Assembly (NCBI GenBank): GCA_010015675.1
Contig: ML977004.1
Span: 84,655-148,654 of the forward strand
DNA: 64,000 nucleotides
Source of the DNA: Byssothecium circinans
Lineage: Eukaryota > Ascomycota > Dothideomycetes > Pleosporales > Massarinaceae
Reading direction: 5' to 3'
The translations under genes and the position numbers were made by a program. The first letter of the stretch is position 1. Each line of letters begins with the position of its first letter. Positions 44,625-56,329 of the stretch are shown in pieces. The notes below the pieces were generated by a model. It worked only from the letters and a program-made list of their open reading frames with translations, was not told the DNA's origin and searched no databases.

Positions 44625-45373
44625 TCAGCTGAGGCGCTGGAGATAACCCTGCTGGATCAATCGTTCCACGTCTCCTTGACGTACGTAGAACTGGCTGTTC
44701 TTCGTCAAAGTAATGGCCCTAGCAACCATCAGAATGCCGTCTTCGTAGCGCAAGGTCGACCTACCCGTACTCGGTTTGGATCTCGCCGGCGTCTTTGAGC
44801 ACACGCACGTCAATGAACAGATCCTTTGGCGGCTCGAGACTGCCTGTCAGGTCAATGTCGGTCCATTGTCCTTTGTACGCAGCAAGCAAATCGCTGTACT
44901 GCCGCACGTATTCTTCCTCCTCCGGACTCAAGCTGCTTGGGTTGCCCTCTGCGCCGCCCATGGCCCCTCCCTCTCCACCACCGGCCTTGTTTGCCTGCTG
45001 CTGTCGCTCCAGCACATCTACGCCGTTCCAGCACATCTCGTCCAATTTATCTGTGCGCGCCCGGTGGTAGGCAAGCAGACAGCGCTTGTTCCTCCTCATG
45101 CACAAGTGATTCGTAAGGAGCCCGCATGCGACGGCAGGCTCCGAGGCGGGGTTGAACGACCCCGCAAACGGCTCGAGGATGCTGGCGACATCTTTGTCAA
45201 GGTCGCGCACTTCACGCGTCGTTGCACGTACGAGTTCGGTCTGGTAGGGCGGTAGGTGGGTAAGCCCTTGCATTCGTTTGGCCGACTGGACCTGCGCGTT
45301 GTGAGATGTAGGTCCGGTATACATCAGGGCTGCGGAGTTGATGTACCAGTTTGAACCCCGTCTCTCCGTACAT
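44625..45373 (-). CDS. PSF1: DNA replication complex GINS subunit Psf1
   Basis: Exons 45373-45347 (MYGETGFKL), 45291-44765 and 44718-44625 give 215 residues, the usual Psf1 size. Diagnostic stretches are LPPYQTELVRATTREVRDL, CGLLTNHLCMRRNKRCLLAYHRAR, LDEMCWNGVDVL, AAYKGQWTDIDLTGSLEPP, DVRVLKDAGEIQTEYG and the C-terminal TKNSQFYVRQGDVERLIQQGYL. Psf1 with Sld5, Psf2 and Psf3 forms GINS, part of the CMG replicative helicase. A Gly/Ala-rich insert (KAGGGEGGAMGGAEG) sits in a loop. An uninterrupted longer frame reads through the first intron and would start wrongly; the MYG start is that of the family. Confidence 0.93.
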
Positions 45374-45918
45374 TGTGGGTTCAATCTTCTATACCGGGAT
45401 TTCAATTGTACCAAAGGGCCATAAATATACAAAACACCGCCCAAGTGCGTTGTATGTTGTGTGTTGTACGTTGTATGTTGTTGCGGTTGCGGTGGTGGGA
45501 GGTTGCACTCGGGGGGCAGGCGCGTTCCACCCGCGTCAAGCTAACCCAGAAAAGCGCGCTAGAAACAGACCTTGACCTCACCTTTCCCTCTCATGAGTCT
45601 CATCCATCACCAGACTCCCCAAACACTGCGCGTGCTGACTTCGCCTTTATCACTCGAGGTCCGAAGTACTTGTCGTCTTGTATCAGATCATTCAACAACT
45701 TCTAAGACACATTTGCCCTACTTGGGAAGGAAACCATCAAGGATGCAAAAACGTCCATTTGATAGCGCACTAACAACTACTAACAGAAGAACAAAGCTAT
45801 TTTGTCAGATTACCGCCAACACGACAAGACCATGGGTATCCCCTCCAAACCAAAAAGAAGCGAGCGCGACAGAAGGAGAGCCCCCCATTGCAACCTATTT
45901 TCCTGCACATACGACAGA
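45374..45918. other. Intergenic, Psf1 promoter and HMG gene 3' flank
   Basis: Contains a TGTATGTTG-type short repeat near 45448-45483; no gene. Confidence 0.5.
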
Positions 45919-47587
45919 CTAATCATCACCCACGAGGCCCCATTTATCAAACTCCGACTCTTGCTCCAATGTTCCCATGTTTGGGTCGGGCTGCCAGGGG
46001 TCGGGCCGGAATTCTTCCTGCACTGGGGCTCCGTTCATGAGCCCATCAACAATGTGGCGGTCAAGCTCTCGATCCATCATGGCCATATGGCCGTTTTGGA
46101 ACTCGGGATGCTGGACGGGAATGTGGTGGCCATCGTCAAAGGCGAGAAGCATCGGATCCACCTGAGGCTCTCCCTGAAGCGGCGTACTGGCATGCGAGTG
46201 CAACTGTTGCATCAGATCAACCGCATTGCCGCCAGGCAGTCCCAACAGCGCATGATCCGGCGAAAACTGCATCGTTGAGACGGGTGTATCGACTCGACGA
46301 AGTCTCATATCATCCATACCGGGGTCCATACCCATATTCGAGTGCATCGATGTCTGGAAGTACTGATTGTACACATCGTCATGAGCCATAGGCATATTCA
46401 GCGGTCTGCCTTCGTGGCTCATTTCCCAGCTCAACTTGTTCATGCCCGCTCCGTTGGGTCCAAAACTTTGGTCGAAGAATTCGCCGTTCATGCCATTGGA
46501 CGGGTAGCCAATACCTCGGTCCACCCGTTTTGAGTGCCGCTGTCTTGCCCTTCCTTGGCCCGGGTTCCATTCGGCATCTTCCAAGTCGCTCGGCTCACCA
46601 TCTGAAAACTCCGCTTTTCGCTTGCGCGCTGGTGCCGCCGTCTTGCTTGGGGAGAACTTATATGTAGGATGCGCATTCTGATGATTGATTCTCTCGATCT
46701 TGGCATACTCGTTGTACATTTCACGTATCGCGGGCGGTTCCAATGGCCAGCTTTCTCCCGAAACCGACGACACAATTTGATGATTATTTTGGAGGCACCA
46801 CTGCTTCGTTCTCTCGGCGTACGCGGACCTATACAGCATGAACGAGTTCATAGGCCTGGTCACGTAACCGTTCCGATTCTCGACCTCCTTCCTTCTTACT
46901 TCTACCGGCCGGTTCACCCACTCCTCCATATTGCGGACGGGTATGTTGACCAAGTCTTTGGTCATGATACTCAATGGCGCCGTCAGCTTTGGTGTCTTTA
47001 GTTTCTCGCTTTTCCCAACTTTCGCCTTCTTTGGTTTTGAAACCGGCTTGGACTTTGGGCGTTCTTCCGCTTGGGGAGAGCTCGATGGTGCAAGTGTTCG
47101 ACTGCCCCTAGTCCGTCGGCCGCCATCATCATGCTCGGTTGCGGATCTTGGAGTTGGTGGAGAACCAGAATAGATGGCGTGGCTGCCCTGCGCAATAGTT
47201 AGCACTTGCCTCTCTCAACCGAACCCACTTCTACTCACCGGATATACGTTGTGCTGGCCCTCCTGATAGTATCCCGCACTCTGGCCGTACCCGTCCTATT
47301 CGTTCGTTAGCCAAGACTAGCAAGTCCACCAGCTTTTCACATACATAGTGAATTCCCATTCCAAAAGCATCGACGTTCTGGCTTTCTACATGCGATGAGT
47401 GTTGCGTAAATCCATCGTGCAACGTGGGAACTGGCGAACCGTACGCGGATCCGTATGCATGGGAACCATCGTAGGGGAAACTGCGGTCGGCATTATATTG
47501 CGCTATTTGGTGGAGGCCATTCTGTAGGTCGACATTGATATTTGGTGGTGTCGGGGGATGTTGGTGGATAAGAGTCTTACTCTTCAT
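45919..47587 (-). CDS. HMG-box transcription factor
   Basis: Exons 47587-47345, 47295-47239 and 47187-45919 give 522 residues. A His/Tyr/Gly/Ser-rich N-terminus and a Lys-rich basic stretch (KSKPVSKPKKAKVGKSEK) lead into an HMG box of the sequence-specific MATA/SOX-like class at about residues 208-275 (YVTRPMNSFMLYRSAY, WPLEPPAIREMYNEYAKIE, HPTYKFSP). A nuclear-localisation-like KTAAPARKRKAEF follows, then a long acidic, Met/Gln/His-rich region that could activate transcription. It resembles fungal regulators of sexual development of the Ste11/MAT1-2 relative type. It is not a mating-type locus by context: no APN2 or SLA2 neighbour is present. Confidence 0.82.
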
Positions 47588-50500
47588 GGTGAAATACGCG
47601 TCTGCGCAATGTTGTGCCGGCTTTGATGCAGTGATCGGGAGACGAACCAGTGTCGTGGGAATACTGCAATCAAATCTCAAGCTTCCGGACTCAGTACGAA
47701 ACGAATGAGGCTCCAAAGTCTTCCCAAAAGAAATGCGGAGGTGACCCAGGTATGGATAACGAAAGCTCGCGGCAGCTGCTGTCGCAAGAACAAATTTGCG
47801 CACTATTATTTTCTTGACGCGATAATGCTCCCAACGAGGCTTTTCCCGAGCTTCTAGAAGAGTCTTGTTGCGATTGTTTCAATTCAGATGTGCTCCTGGA
47901 CATATGTGTCAGTGTCAGCCCGCGGAGCGCAGTTGCATATTGGAGTTTGCTTCGGTCGCAAATATGCATAACAGTTCGCAAAAAGAGTTCAGGTACGAAC
48001 CTTTGCAGATACCCGCTTCTCTCCGGCGCGTGCGTTTGCTTCCAGGCAATCAATTTGTACGATTGAGAGACACAGGTGTTCAACTCAGACAGATCGTGGA
48101 GTGTCTGAGATTTGGTGGTTTCGCGTGTTTCTTTGTCGAGGTGAAGCCACTTGGGGGATCGCGAGGAGGCAATTCGACAGACGGAGGTTCTTTGTTTGGA
48201 GAAGTGACTCCCCAACAGGTATTTGTAGCGACTTGTGATGCTCGAAGTCGACTGCTCACGTATTCGGTAGCTCAACTGCTCGCTGAAGACGGACAAAGAA
48301 GACCGGATTCGTGATGGCTTCTGGAGTTTGCCACATTTGGTACCGATCGCTGCTTTTGGAAGTAGTGTTCGCTCTCAACAAGCAGATGGATGCAAAAGAT
48401 AAGAGCCTAGTCCGCTCAGCTCTTGTCCATCGCTCTTCGAACCCGAGGTATCAGACTTCGCTTCAACCGAATGGTTGAAAACGGCCAACTATACCAGCGT
48501 GGGAGAGGTCCTGACTAGGAGACGCCACGATGCCCACACGGGCTTACCCATGGTCAATTTGGTCACGCTGTGGGGATAGTCACCGCAAGTTTTGCAGCTG
48601 TGGCTGTCTGTCGATCTCCTCTACATGGCCCCCCCAATGACCAACAAAAGTCATGTGGACTTGGTACTCACCAAGGCAATACCGACCTTGCAGCCTTGCC
48701 CGTTAATGAGGGCCATGGGTGAATAGTCGTACGAAATCTACGGCCCACATTCTTCGCGCCAATACTTTTCACAGGCATCCACACTTTTTCTCCCATCTCC
48801 AATGAAAAAGGGTCCAGCACGGTTCCTGTCTTACTTTGACCCAGTCGAACGCGGCTCATCCTTTTTCGCTTGGGCAATGAGGCTCAAGCATCCCTTTCAT
48901 TGCGGGTACCCGCATTGCAGTCAGGTCAGCACCCCTAGTGAGCATATCAGGACGGTACCCCTGTGTATCATCAAAAGTCGTGAAAATGACAGTGATGGCG
49001 ATCAGGCACGGTACTGCATCGTCCAACTCCTGCAGGACATTGTTGTTACACGAACTTGTCCAAACATCTATCTTCACTGATGAAGCGGCCACGCAAACGG
49101 CAGCGGAGACCTAGTGTCCCAACTGACTGGATATATTGCTCCGCGGGATCCTGATATTATTTCGACACGTTTTGAGCGCCTCATGGCACTTCGTAATTAC
49201 GACGGGGAGCAAAGACGTACACCTCTCGGAAGTCAATTCAAGTAGGGTAAACGTTCGGCATCGCCACGACGGTAGACTAATGCACTCTCGGAGGACACAT
49301 ACTACAGTCAGTTGAATCCACGGTCGTCATCGCACAGCGTCATTGGTCGTTGCATGCAGCCAAAGCCAGAAGCTCGGTTGCTTCCGGACGATCATGTTGT
49401 CGAGCTAATGCATCCGGTTTGGAGCTTTACCCTGTCCGGCCCCGTCTGAAGAATGCACGCTACGGCCCGATCGGGGTGACAACCAAACACTGTTTCCATG
49501 CCGTGTAACAATCGTCGATTGGGATAAGGAGCGATTGGACGGGGCAAGCGAAATGGAGGCCTGTTGCTCCGATACCTCGCAATGTCACTTGCGTTATGAC
49601 AAAAGTTTGAATCAGGGGTCACTTTGCGCGGGGTGGACGATTGGAGGTCTTCACCGGAACGCGCGCACTCACGCCATGTACAGTACAAACGCTACATTGT
49701 GATCCAACTGCATGTCGAATAATGTCCCATTAACCACCGCGACGAGGTAGCATCTGAAGGATGCCTGCATGTGTAACACGTGCGGCGGTTCGCGTGCACA
49801 GGGGACAGCATTGCTACATGTATCTACCTTCGGTACAACCTACGACAGATGGCGATCAGGCACTGCCACTGCACGTCTCCACTACACTGTTCCTCTATGT
49901 CAATCCGAATCGCAGTTTCACCAGTTCATCCCCCCTTAACACCCAATTCCAGGTTTCCTCCATCGACCCAATCATGGAACCATGATGGAAATAAGCGCCT
50001 ACCTTGCGCCGGCGCTTTATCTCACCATCACCCAGCGCAGTAACATCTCCGTCTACCTGAACTGCGCCATCTGGAACACTTGAATTCGAATCGTACAGCT
50101 CCAGAGATCCAACGACTCTATACTTGAGGCTACACTAACTACATTGTAGGATACTCATGACACCTTAACACCTATCTCCGTCCTACCGCCTCAAGCTCGA
50201 ACGTCGGCATCGCTCCACTCCGCGCCCATGGCGCCCGTCGTACCGATTTCTTCTTTCCATCGTACTCTCAACATCCAATAACAGTGGTAACTACATCTGC
50301 TCCGCGGACAGCAACGACTAGCACGTCGCTGAGAGGCAGGGAGAGCCCAACTCCTCCAGCAGCTGAAAGGAAAGTTTTGCCTAGTTCACCCCACATCGAT
50401 AGGCCGACCATGGTTCACAATCGTCACGGGGCTATCCGTCCAAGATCTGACCCTACCGGCGAAGCCTACCGAGTTGAACCAAGATTTTCACATCACTAGA

Positions 50501-51460
50501 CACTCTACTCGTGCGGTTCATGTGTAGCAACAAACGTTCGTTGGCCTAGCTCATACAACCCGTCCGAACAAGACCTATCAGAACCGCATGATCATGCCGT
50601 CTGACGCCCACATGAACCCTATTTACTGTATACCCTTTGCGGAATAGTTCCTGGAGAAGTCTGGTCCAATGCCTTAGCTACAGCGCCACAGACTTACAGC
50701 AAGCTAGCTTCAACGGCTGCGCCTGAGTAGTTCCCCCAACCCTACAATAATCGGCAACACCGCACTATCATGCACGAGATTATGCGGCTGAGATTTTGGG
50801 GCACAGGTGCATATGCGTGTGTGGCGTGATCTTCGTCTATCTGGCCCTGTCAAGCGCAACGGGTGGTAGGGCTAACACGGTATCTTAAGAATTCGATCCC
50901 TGTAGATTGTGTGTAAGCTTTTTAGGGGGTGAAGGGCATTTTTTGAGCCGCATGTACGTCTCTGTGACTCGTTGGAGAGTCGGTGCTGAGGACGTATGGG
51001 GTATGAGACCTTGGACACATGTCTGGGTTCGCGTCCAATCCTTAAGCTTGGTGTTGCGTCGGGGTCGGAGTCAAGGGTCCTTCGATTCGAGGTTTTGAGA
51101 TCGTAGCTCGTTGTGGGATGGTTCGAACAGTTGCTTAGGCCAGGGCTTCTTGGCCTCCTGAGTGTAGTTTTCTCGGTGAGTGAGGGTTGCCGCAGGCGAA
51201 TAGCTCCGGGGTTAGAAAGATGAGCTGAAAGGTTGGTAAAAATTGAATAGCGCAATATCGGCATCATGAGTGTTCCGTTCTTTTGAAACCATCACATGAA
51301 ATCCAGTCTGTGGCCAGGATTGTCTTCTCGCTGTTCTTGTGTATCCTCGCCAATGTGTTGACACAAGTCCTCCAAAACGACCCATCTCCAAAGCCCGCTG
51401 GTCGTTCTACTCAAGATACTTCATCAGCATCTTGTAAAGTGCACATGTGAATTCCCTCAA
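47588..51460. other. Gene-poor stretch of 3.9 kb
   Basis: The first 700 nt are upstream of the HMG gene and are open in frames on both strands (47691-48296 minus, 47865-48314 plus), with no family resemblance in either. The rest, to the Pus4 stop, has only fragments under 135 codons. I found no repeat array, RNA gene or recognisable relic. Confidence 0.5.
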
Positions 51461-52870
51461 CTAGTCCTCAAAACCAACCCGCGGTTTCAGTGAGTACTTC
51501 CCTTTCGTCTTGCCACCCTGTTGTTTGATCCTCTCCTTCTTCGTACCCGCCAACCATTCACCACGAAATCTATGTCTGGGCACGTCTTTATTCTGCTGCT
51601 GACGACCTGCGCCCCGTACATTGCCATCTCGTGCTGGATTATTCTCCATCCATGTGCTCAATTGACCAGCTACTTTTGGCCCCCAGACCCCCTCGTCAGC
51701 GTTCAAATGCTCATAGGTTACGGCCGTGAACAGGTCACCGCACCCAGACTGGTTGGCTGTAACGAAGTTTGCCTGTCGCGATCGATGTAAATCTGCCATA
51801 GTTGCAGGCGAGCCACAAGCTACTCCAAGATCATGCGCGAAGCTACGCACGTAGAAGCCCGACGAGACAGTCAATCTAATCCTCGCTGCGGGCGTTGGAG
51901 TCGCAGTCAGACATCTGCCGGGATGATTGAACGAGTGCCTTCCAGCTTCCATGAACTCAAGGAGCTCACATTCCTCGACATGAACTTCCCTAGCCTCCAG
52001 TTCCCGTGGTAGTTCTTTTCCCTGCCTCACATATTCGCAAGCCTTGATACCGTTAATCTTCAATGCCGAGTACACCGGCGGCATCTGTCTAAACGTCCCT
52101 GTAAAACGCCCCAAACAACTCTTCACAACCTCGCCCGTAATCCGCTCCGAAAGCCCCTCTTCCAGAATCTCGCCCTCGATATCATACGTGTCGGTACTCA
52201 CGCCAAAGAGCATAACTGTCTCATACGTCTTGGTGCTATTCAGAAATGTCGAAAGCTGCTTGGTCCCGCGGCCAATACCTATAATGAGCACACCTGAAGC
52301 CATTGGATCAAGCGTCCCGCCGTGCCCCATTTTGAAAAATCGTCCATCCTTCTCTTCGTCCTTTAGTTTCTGTCCTGGTGGTTGGTGCGCTTCTTGTTCC
52401 GCTCGCTTACGCCGTGAGTCGGCTAGGAGCGGGGCGAAGGTGCTTGATGTTGCGAATTTTGATTGGAGATCTAGGAGGACTTGGGGGGTTGTTATGGACG
52501 CTGGCTTTGATACAGCTGGTGTTGTTGTTAGCAAGTCTATGCTGGTTCCTGCTTTCGTGATCTTGCTTGGCTGCATACCGAAGATTCCTTCGAGGAGCGG
52601 AATGGGTGGTTTTATTACTGGTTTTGGTGGCTGCACGGGCGCTTGTTTCGTTGTAGGACCGCTCATGGGGTATGAGCGATGCAGAGTCTGTTGTGGTGAT
52701 GCTGACGAGAGACGGTGGTGTCGGACCTGCGCAGCTTGGGGTGTTAAGAGGCGCTGGCGGTTCCAAGGTTGTTTGTGCGTCACGTGATTGGATTCCGATT
52801 TCCCAGTCGATAATTGCACCAGATCGTCAAAAATAAAATAAGGAAAGAAGGGAGATATCATTGTCATCAT
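51461..52870 (-). CDS. PUS4: tRNA pseudouridine-55 synthase (TruB family)
   Basis: Single exon; 469 residues from ATG 52870 or 401 from Met69 (52666). The catalytic motif GHGGTLDPMASGVL holds the active Asp188 (numbered from 52870). ALKINGIKACEYVRQGKE and FYVRSFAHDLGVACG are the other TruB/Pus4 motifs. The enzyme makes pseudouridine 55 in the T-loop of cytosolic and mitochondrial tRNAs. Two in-frame starts could give a mitochondrial and a cytosolic or nuclear form, but the first 68 residues (MMTMISPFFPYFIFDDLVQL...) are not a classic presequence, so Met69 is equally likely. The C-terminal tail is Lys/Gln-rich. A pyrimidine-purine insert between residues 130 and 175 is typical of the fungal proteins. 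Confidence 0.9.
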   Translation of the reverse strand: MMTMISPFFPYFIFDDLVQLSTGKSESNHVTHKQPWNRQRLLTPQAAQVRHHRLSSASPQQTLHRSYPMSGPTTKQAPVQPPKPVIKPPIPLLEGIFGMQPSKITKAGTSIDLLTTTPAVSKPASITTPQVLLDLQSKFATSSTFAPLLADSRRKRAEQEAHQPPGQKLKDEEKDGRFFKMGHGGTLDPMASGVLIIGIGRGTKQLSTFLNSTKTYETVMLFGVSTDTYDIEGEILEEGLSERITGEVVKSCLGRFTGTFRQMPPVYSALKINGIKACEYVRQGKELPRELEAREVHVEECELLEFMEAGRHSFNHPGRCLTATPTPAARIRLTVSSGFYVRSFAHDLGVACGSPATMADLHRSRQANFVTANQSGCGDLFTAVTYEHLNADEGVWGPKVAGQLSTWMENNPARDGNVRGAGRQQQNKDVPRHRFRGEWLAGTKKERIKQQGGKTKGKYSLKPRVGFED

Positions 52871-53395
52871 GATTCAAGGGAAACTTGGTTTTCTTTTCTA
52901 GGTGGAAGCTGGAACCTGAACCCCTGAAGTACTACCATGCGAGTTCCGGGGCGAAGAAATTCTTTCATATAGGAAATTGTATTTTCAACTAGCTGGTTCA
53001 CATTTGGCTTCCAAAATCTCATTAATTTTGTGACAGTCACATATTGACTAAGCTCGGAATAGATCGACCTTAGCGGCCGAGAGAGTACTGTAAACGGCCG
53101 TCGGATTTATTACGCACAAAAACGTGTTGAATCTAAGTAGTACTGCTTGAATTTCAAGGGAAAATTGAAGGGGCATACAGAAGGTCTGTCATTATCAATC
53201 AACTTTATAGTGCTTAAGAGATACAGAGGACCATTATTCCTATACTACAATCGATCTTCTGTTTGCATTAGGTGTCCTACAGGTCGAAAAGTCCACAAAA
53301 TAGAGATAATTATTACCAAGGCCTCTCCGAGAAGAAAACAACCGTCAAGTAAAATCGTCTGCCACTATTTTTCCCTTGCAAGCATTCAAAAGGAC
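52871..53395. other. AT-rich intergenic region
   Basis: No gene seen; a 95-codon plus-strand frame (53147-53434) overlaps the hydrolase 3' end and has no family resemblance. Confidence 0.5.
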
Positions 53396-54502
53396 CTAAG
53401 CACAGTTGTACTTCCCGCCTTGCGTCTTAGATAGCAACAAGGCTAGCTCATCCTTCCAAAGCTTAGCCCTGATATAGGATCCATGTCCGACTGTGGCATT
53501 TGAGACCGGTATCACAACTGCCTTGCCTACGCCCCGTCGCATCTCGTTCTTAACGGCATCCTCCAAAATTCCGAGCGCGGCAGGATTCATCAGATCATCA
53601 GCTGTGTTCACTGCAGTCAACGGAGCTTTGATGAGCCTGAGACCAGGCCGAGGGTCGTAGAAATGGGATGCATTCCAAGCGTATAGTTGGTCGTTGGCAT
53701 CGAATCCTGGCACATGAGGTAGAAGTTCGTCGACATAACGATCCACCGCATCGCGGGTAGGGTACTGAGCGAGGAAGGAAACAGGTGCAGAAAACATGAT
53801 TTGCGACAAGGCTAAAGCACCCGAGAGGCCAGCCAGCGGCTGTTCGGCGTAGTTTCCTCCTTTCCACGCCGGGTCGGCCTTGATCAACTCGATGATGAAT
53901 TTCCTCCAAAGCCGATTCTGTCCAGCGATTTGCGCAGGTGTTGTAGCGATGGGCATCAACACATCCATATAATCCGGGTACTTCTCTCCCATCATCCATG
54001 TGTGCATCCCGCCCATCGATACTCCTAGAATCAGCCTCGTGTGATCGACTCCAAGATGCTCTGTGAGGAGGCGATAGTTTGCACGGATCATGTCGGCATA
54101 CTGATAGCTTGGAAACTTGGCCTTGAGTCCGGTGTTGCTGGGCTTACTTGAGTTTCCGTGCCCAATTCCATCGGGGATGATGATGAAATATTTCCGAGCA
54201 TCTAGTATTTGACCGGGGTTGAATAGCACACCGGCGAAGTCATTGTTGAGGAACTGTTCGCCCGACCCAGTGGATCCGTGGAGGATGAGGATGGCGTTGT
54301 TGGTTCCATTTGGGTAGACCTCTAACTGTCCGAGAGTTTGGTAATGTATTTTGAGTGTCCCGAGGGCCTCGCCGGAATCAAAGGTAAAGTTTGTGATCGC
54401 GAAGTCGCCGTGAGTTGGGTTCGGCCAGTTCGTTGAAGTTTGCTGCGCGAAGATCGCGGGCAATGCGGTAAAAGCCAGTAGAAGACGGCCAGCAACTCCC
54501 AT
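53396..54502 (-). CDS. Secreted alpha/beta hydrolase, homoserine O-acetyltransferase-like fold
   Basis: Single exon of 368 residues. A signal peptide (MGVAGRLLLAFTALPAIFAQ) and several N-glycosylation sequons (NFT, NGT, NSS, NAS, NAT) indicate secretion. The fold is that of the MetX/Met2 alpha/beta hydrolases: oxyanion region LHGSTGSG, nucleophile elbow GVSMGG (Ser162), then likely Asp302/303 (NTADDLMNP) and His340 (VGHGSY). The secretory signal rules out the biosynthetic homoserine acetyltransferase role, so an extracellular esterase or acyltransferase is more likely; the substrate is unknown. A TATAAAG on the minus strand (54592-54585) lies about 85 nt before the start, along with three TTGCAC repeats. 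Confidence 0.85.
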   Translation of the reverse strand: MGVAGRLLLAFTALPAIFAQQTSTNWPNPTHGDFAITNFTFDSGEALGTLKIHYQTLGQLEVYPNGTNNAILILHGSTGSGEQFLNNDFAGVLFNPGQILDARKYFIIIPDGIGHGNSSKPSNTGLKAKFPSYQYADMIRANYRLLTEHLGVDHTRLILGVSMGGMHTWMMGEKYPDYMDVLMPIATTPAQIAGQNRLWRKFIIELIKADPAWKGGNYAEQPLAGLSGALALSQIMFSAPVSFLAQYPTRDAVDRYVDELLPHVPGFDANDQLYAWNASHFYDPRPGLRLIKAPLTAVNTADDLMNPAALGILEDAVKNEMRRGVGKAVVIPVSNATVGHGSYIRAKLWKDELALLLSKTQGGKYNCA

Positions 54503-55022
54503 CTTGTATCTAAGTCAAAAAAAGAGAGCCGAACTCAGTGCTGTTCTGTATCTGCACTTGCACTTGCACTTGCATTGCCTTGACCTTTATACATCGTCCA
54601 AAATCTTATCAGCGCTTCGCAAGCGTTTTTTCGTGCGTATACTTTGGTCGCCAGAATTTTGAGGAAGGAAACCCTAGCTTAAGTGCGTAGCATCCATTTA
54701 AGGCTTCCAAAGTAGTAAGCACTACTCTTACATAGTATCTACCCATACGTAGCAGTGCCGTGCGCTACGGACGTAGGCTTTCAAAGTGTATTACGTTTCA
54801 ATACTAGTGGGGAGCTTCTAGTAGTAGACAAAATAGTATTAGAATTTTCTCCTTTTTTAATATAACTAGAGTTAGTATTGGTAAGGAAAAGTAGCTAGTT
54901 TAATAGTATGGCGGTCTTGACGGTGCTTTATGTTGGTTGGTAACAAGTTTAAAAGATAAATTGCATTTGTCTATTGAAGGAAGCCCTCCGTTGTGATTTG
55001 GATTGTAATTTGTTTCGATAAA
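54503..55022. other. AT-rich spacer with hydrolase promoter
   Basis: Promoter elements of the hydrolase lie at 54540-54600. From about 54780 to 54960 the sequence becomes markedly AT-rich with TAGTA-type words, unlike the coding flanks; no gene. Confidence 0.55.
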
Positions 55023-56021
55023 TTACTCCTTCGCCGGAAGGTCTAGGTACTGCGAAACCACTTCTACAATCATCTGTTCAAAGTCCTTAAACTTCAGATC
55101 GAACAAATTCTCCGTCTCCTTCGCATCCCACTCGACGACCTCGCTTGGCTGGTCGCCTGGCTGTAGAGTGCCTTTCTCAAAAGCCTCAGGGAAATGCTTC
55201 TTCGCGATGTCAATGGCTTTGTTGTACATCATCGGTACGGTAACCCCATAATTACGGTTGCCTTCAATCTTCTGTTCGAGGGCTCTTACATGTACTGTCG
55301 CAACATCGCGAATATGTGCCGCGCCCGTCGTGCGCGTTCCCGCAAAGTTTCTCCCAGTGAGAAGCATCAGGAGCAAGCCATTCGAGCTGGAGAACATTTC
55401 CTTAGCGTTGGTAGCTCTTTCGTTCTTTCCGAAGGTGTAGCCAGGAAGAATGCCGATGATGTCAAAGCGAGGGGTATGTAATGCAACCAGCTCTCGACTC
55501 TTGTTGAGTAGGTGGATTTTTGAAGCTTGATATGCATCGTAGACGTTTGCGAAAGGGGGTAATGGAGTAGTCACTTGCGCATCAGCTGCATACGGACCCG
55601 ATCCGCGTGGCGGGAGAGGCATCGCACCGACAATGGACGAGGTGAGAACAATGCGCTTCAGCTTGGGCGCTTTGAGTGTAGCGGAAAGAAGGTTGTTGTT
55701 AACGGAAACGCTAGGCTGGAAAATGTCCTTTTCCGGGTCCAATGTAGGGAGAGGAAGAGGCGATGCAACATGCATCAGGAAATCCACATCCCGCAGAGCC
55801 TCATCCCACGCGTCGGCAGCCGAGAAGTCAGCTATGGTAGTGAATCTCAACCGTCCAGAATCCTCTTGCTCTCGGACTTTGGGATGTCGAATGAGCGTGA
55901 TGTGATTGTTTGTCGAGCGAATGACAGCGTTGACCGCGTAGCCGGACTCCAGGAGTTCCAGCAGAATTTGGAATCCTATAAACCCTGTCGCACCAGTCAA
56001 GAGAACTGTGTGGATTGTCAT
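55023..56021 (-). CDS. NAD(P)-dependent reductase, dihydroflavonol-4-reductase/Gre2-like
   Basis: Single exon, 332 residues. The Rossmann motif TGATGFIG is at residues 9-16; the catalytic set is Ser128/129 (VLTSSIVGA) and Tyr164-x3-Lys168 (YQASK). HVASPLP (84-90) is the usual cofactor loop of the extended short-chain dehydrogenases of the DFR/cinnamoyl-CoA reductase/Gre2 group. The enzyme would reduce a ketone or aldehyde with NADPH. Its neighbours (transporter, PAL remnant) suggest an aromatic or phenylpropanoid substrate, which is inference; methylglyoxal-type reductases share the same fold. Confidence 0.87.
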   Translation of the reverse strand: MTIHTVLLTGATGFIGFQILLELLESGYAVNAVIRSTNNHITLIRHPKVREQEDSGRLRFTTIADFSAADAWDEALRDVDFLMHVASPLPLPTLDPEKDIFQPSVSVNNNLLSATLKAPKLKRIVLTSSIVGAMPLPPRGSGPYAADAQVTTPLPPFANVYDAYQASKIHLLNKSRELVALHTPRFDIIGILPGYTFGKNERATNAKEMFSSSNGLLLMLLTGRNFAGTRTTGAAHIRDVATVHVRALEQKIEGNRNYGVTVPMMYNKAIDIAKKHFPEAFEKGTLQPGDQPSEVVEWDAKETENLFDLKFKDFEQMIVEVVSQYLDLPAKE

Positions 56022-56329
56022 TGCGTTCTAGTCGAGGCCAGAGTACCTGTGAAGTGTGAAAGTATGAGGCAGTTGAGTGCCGGAGAGATGGGAGGAGCCC
56101 GCTTTGATGCGGCCAACAGCAGAGTACCTGCTGCGCCGTATTAGTTCTGACAAGCGTTACACCCAATTATTCGTCTAGTGCAGTACACAAACTGTACTGG
56201 ACGATCGGCAACAGCTCACACGAATTTTACGCGTATACCATTGCAGCGGATGTTTGCAATGTCTCCTGATTTACTAAGATATACTGAGTGTTGTATGTTC
56301 AACCAGGTCATTCTCGCCACTTGAGGAAG

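Noticed and set aside
45919..47587. HMG-box gene as a mating-type (MAT1-2) idiomorph
   Set aside because: Neighbouring genes are Psf1 and a gene desert, not APN2/SLA2, and the protein is longer than MAT1-2-1.
47691..48296. 201-codon minus-strand frame upstream of the HMG gene
   Set aside because: The opposite strand is open over the same interval, composition is random-like and no motif or splice logic supports it.
53147..53434. 95-codon plus-strand frame
   Set aside because: Runs into the antisense of the hydrolase 3' end and shows no known motif.
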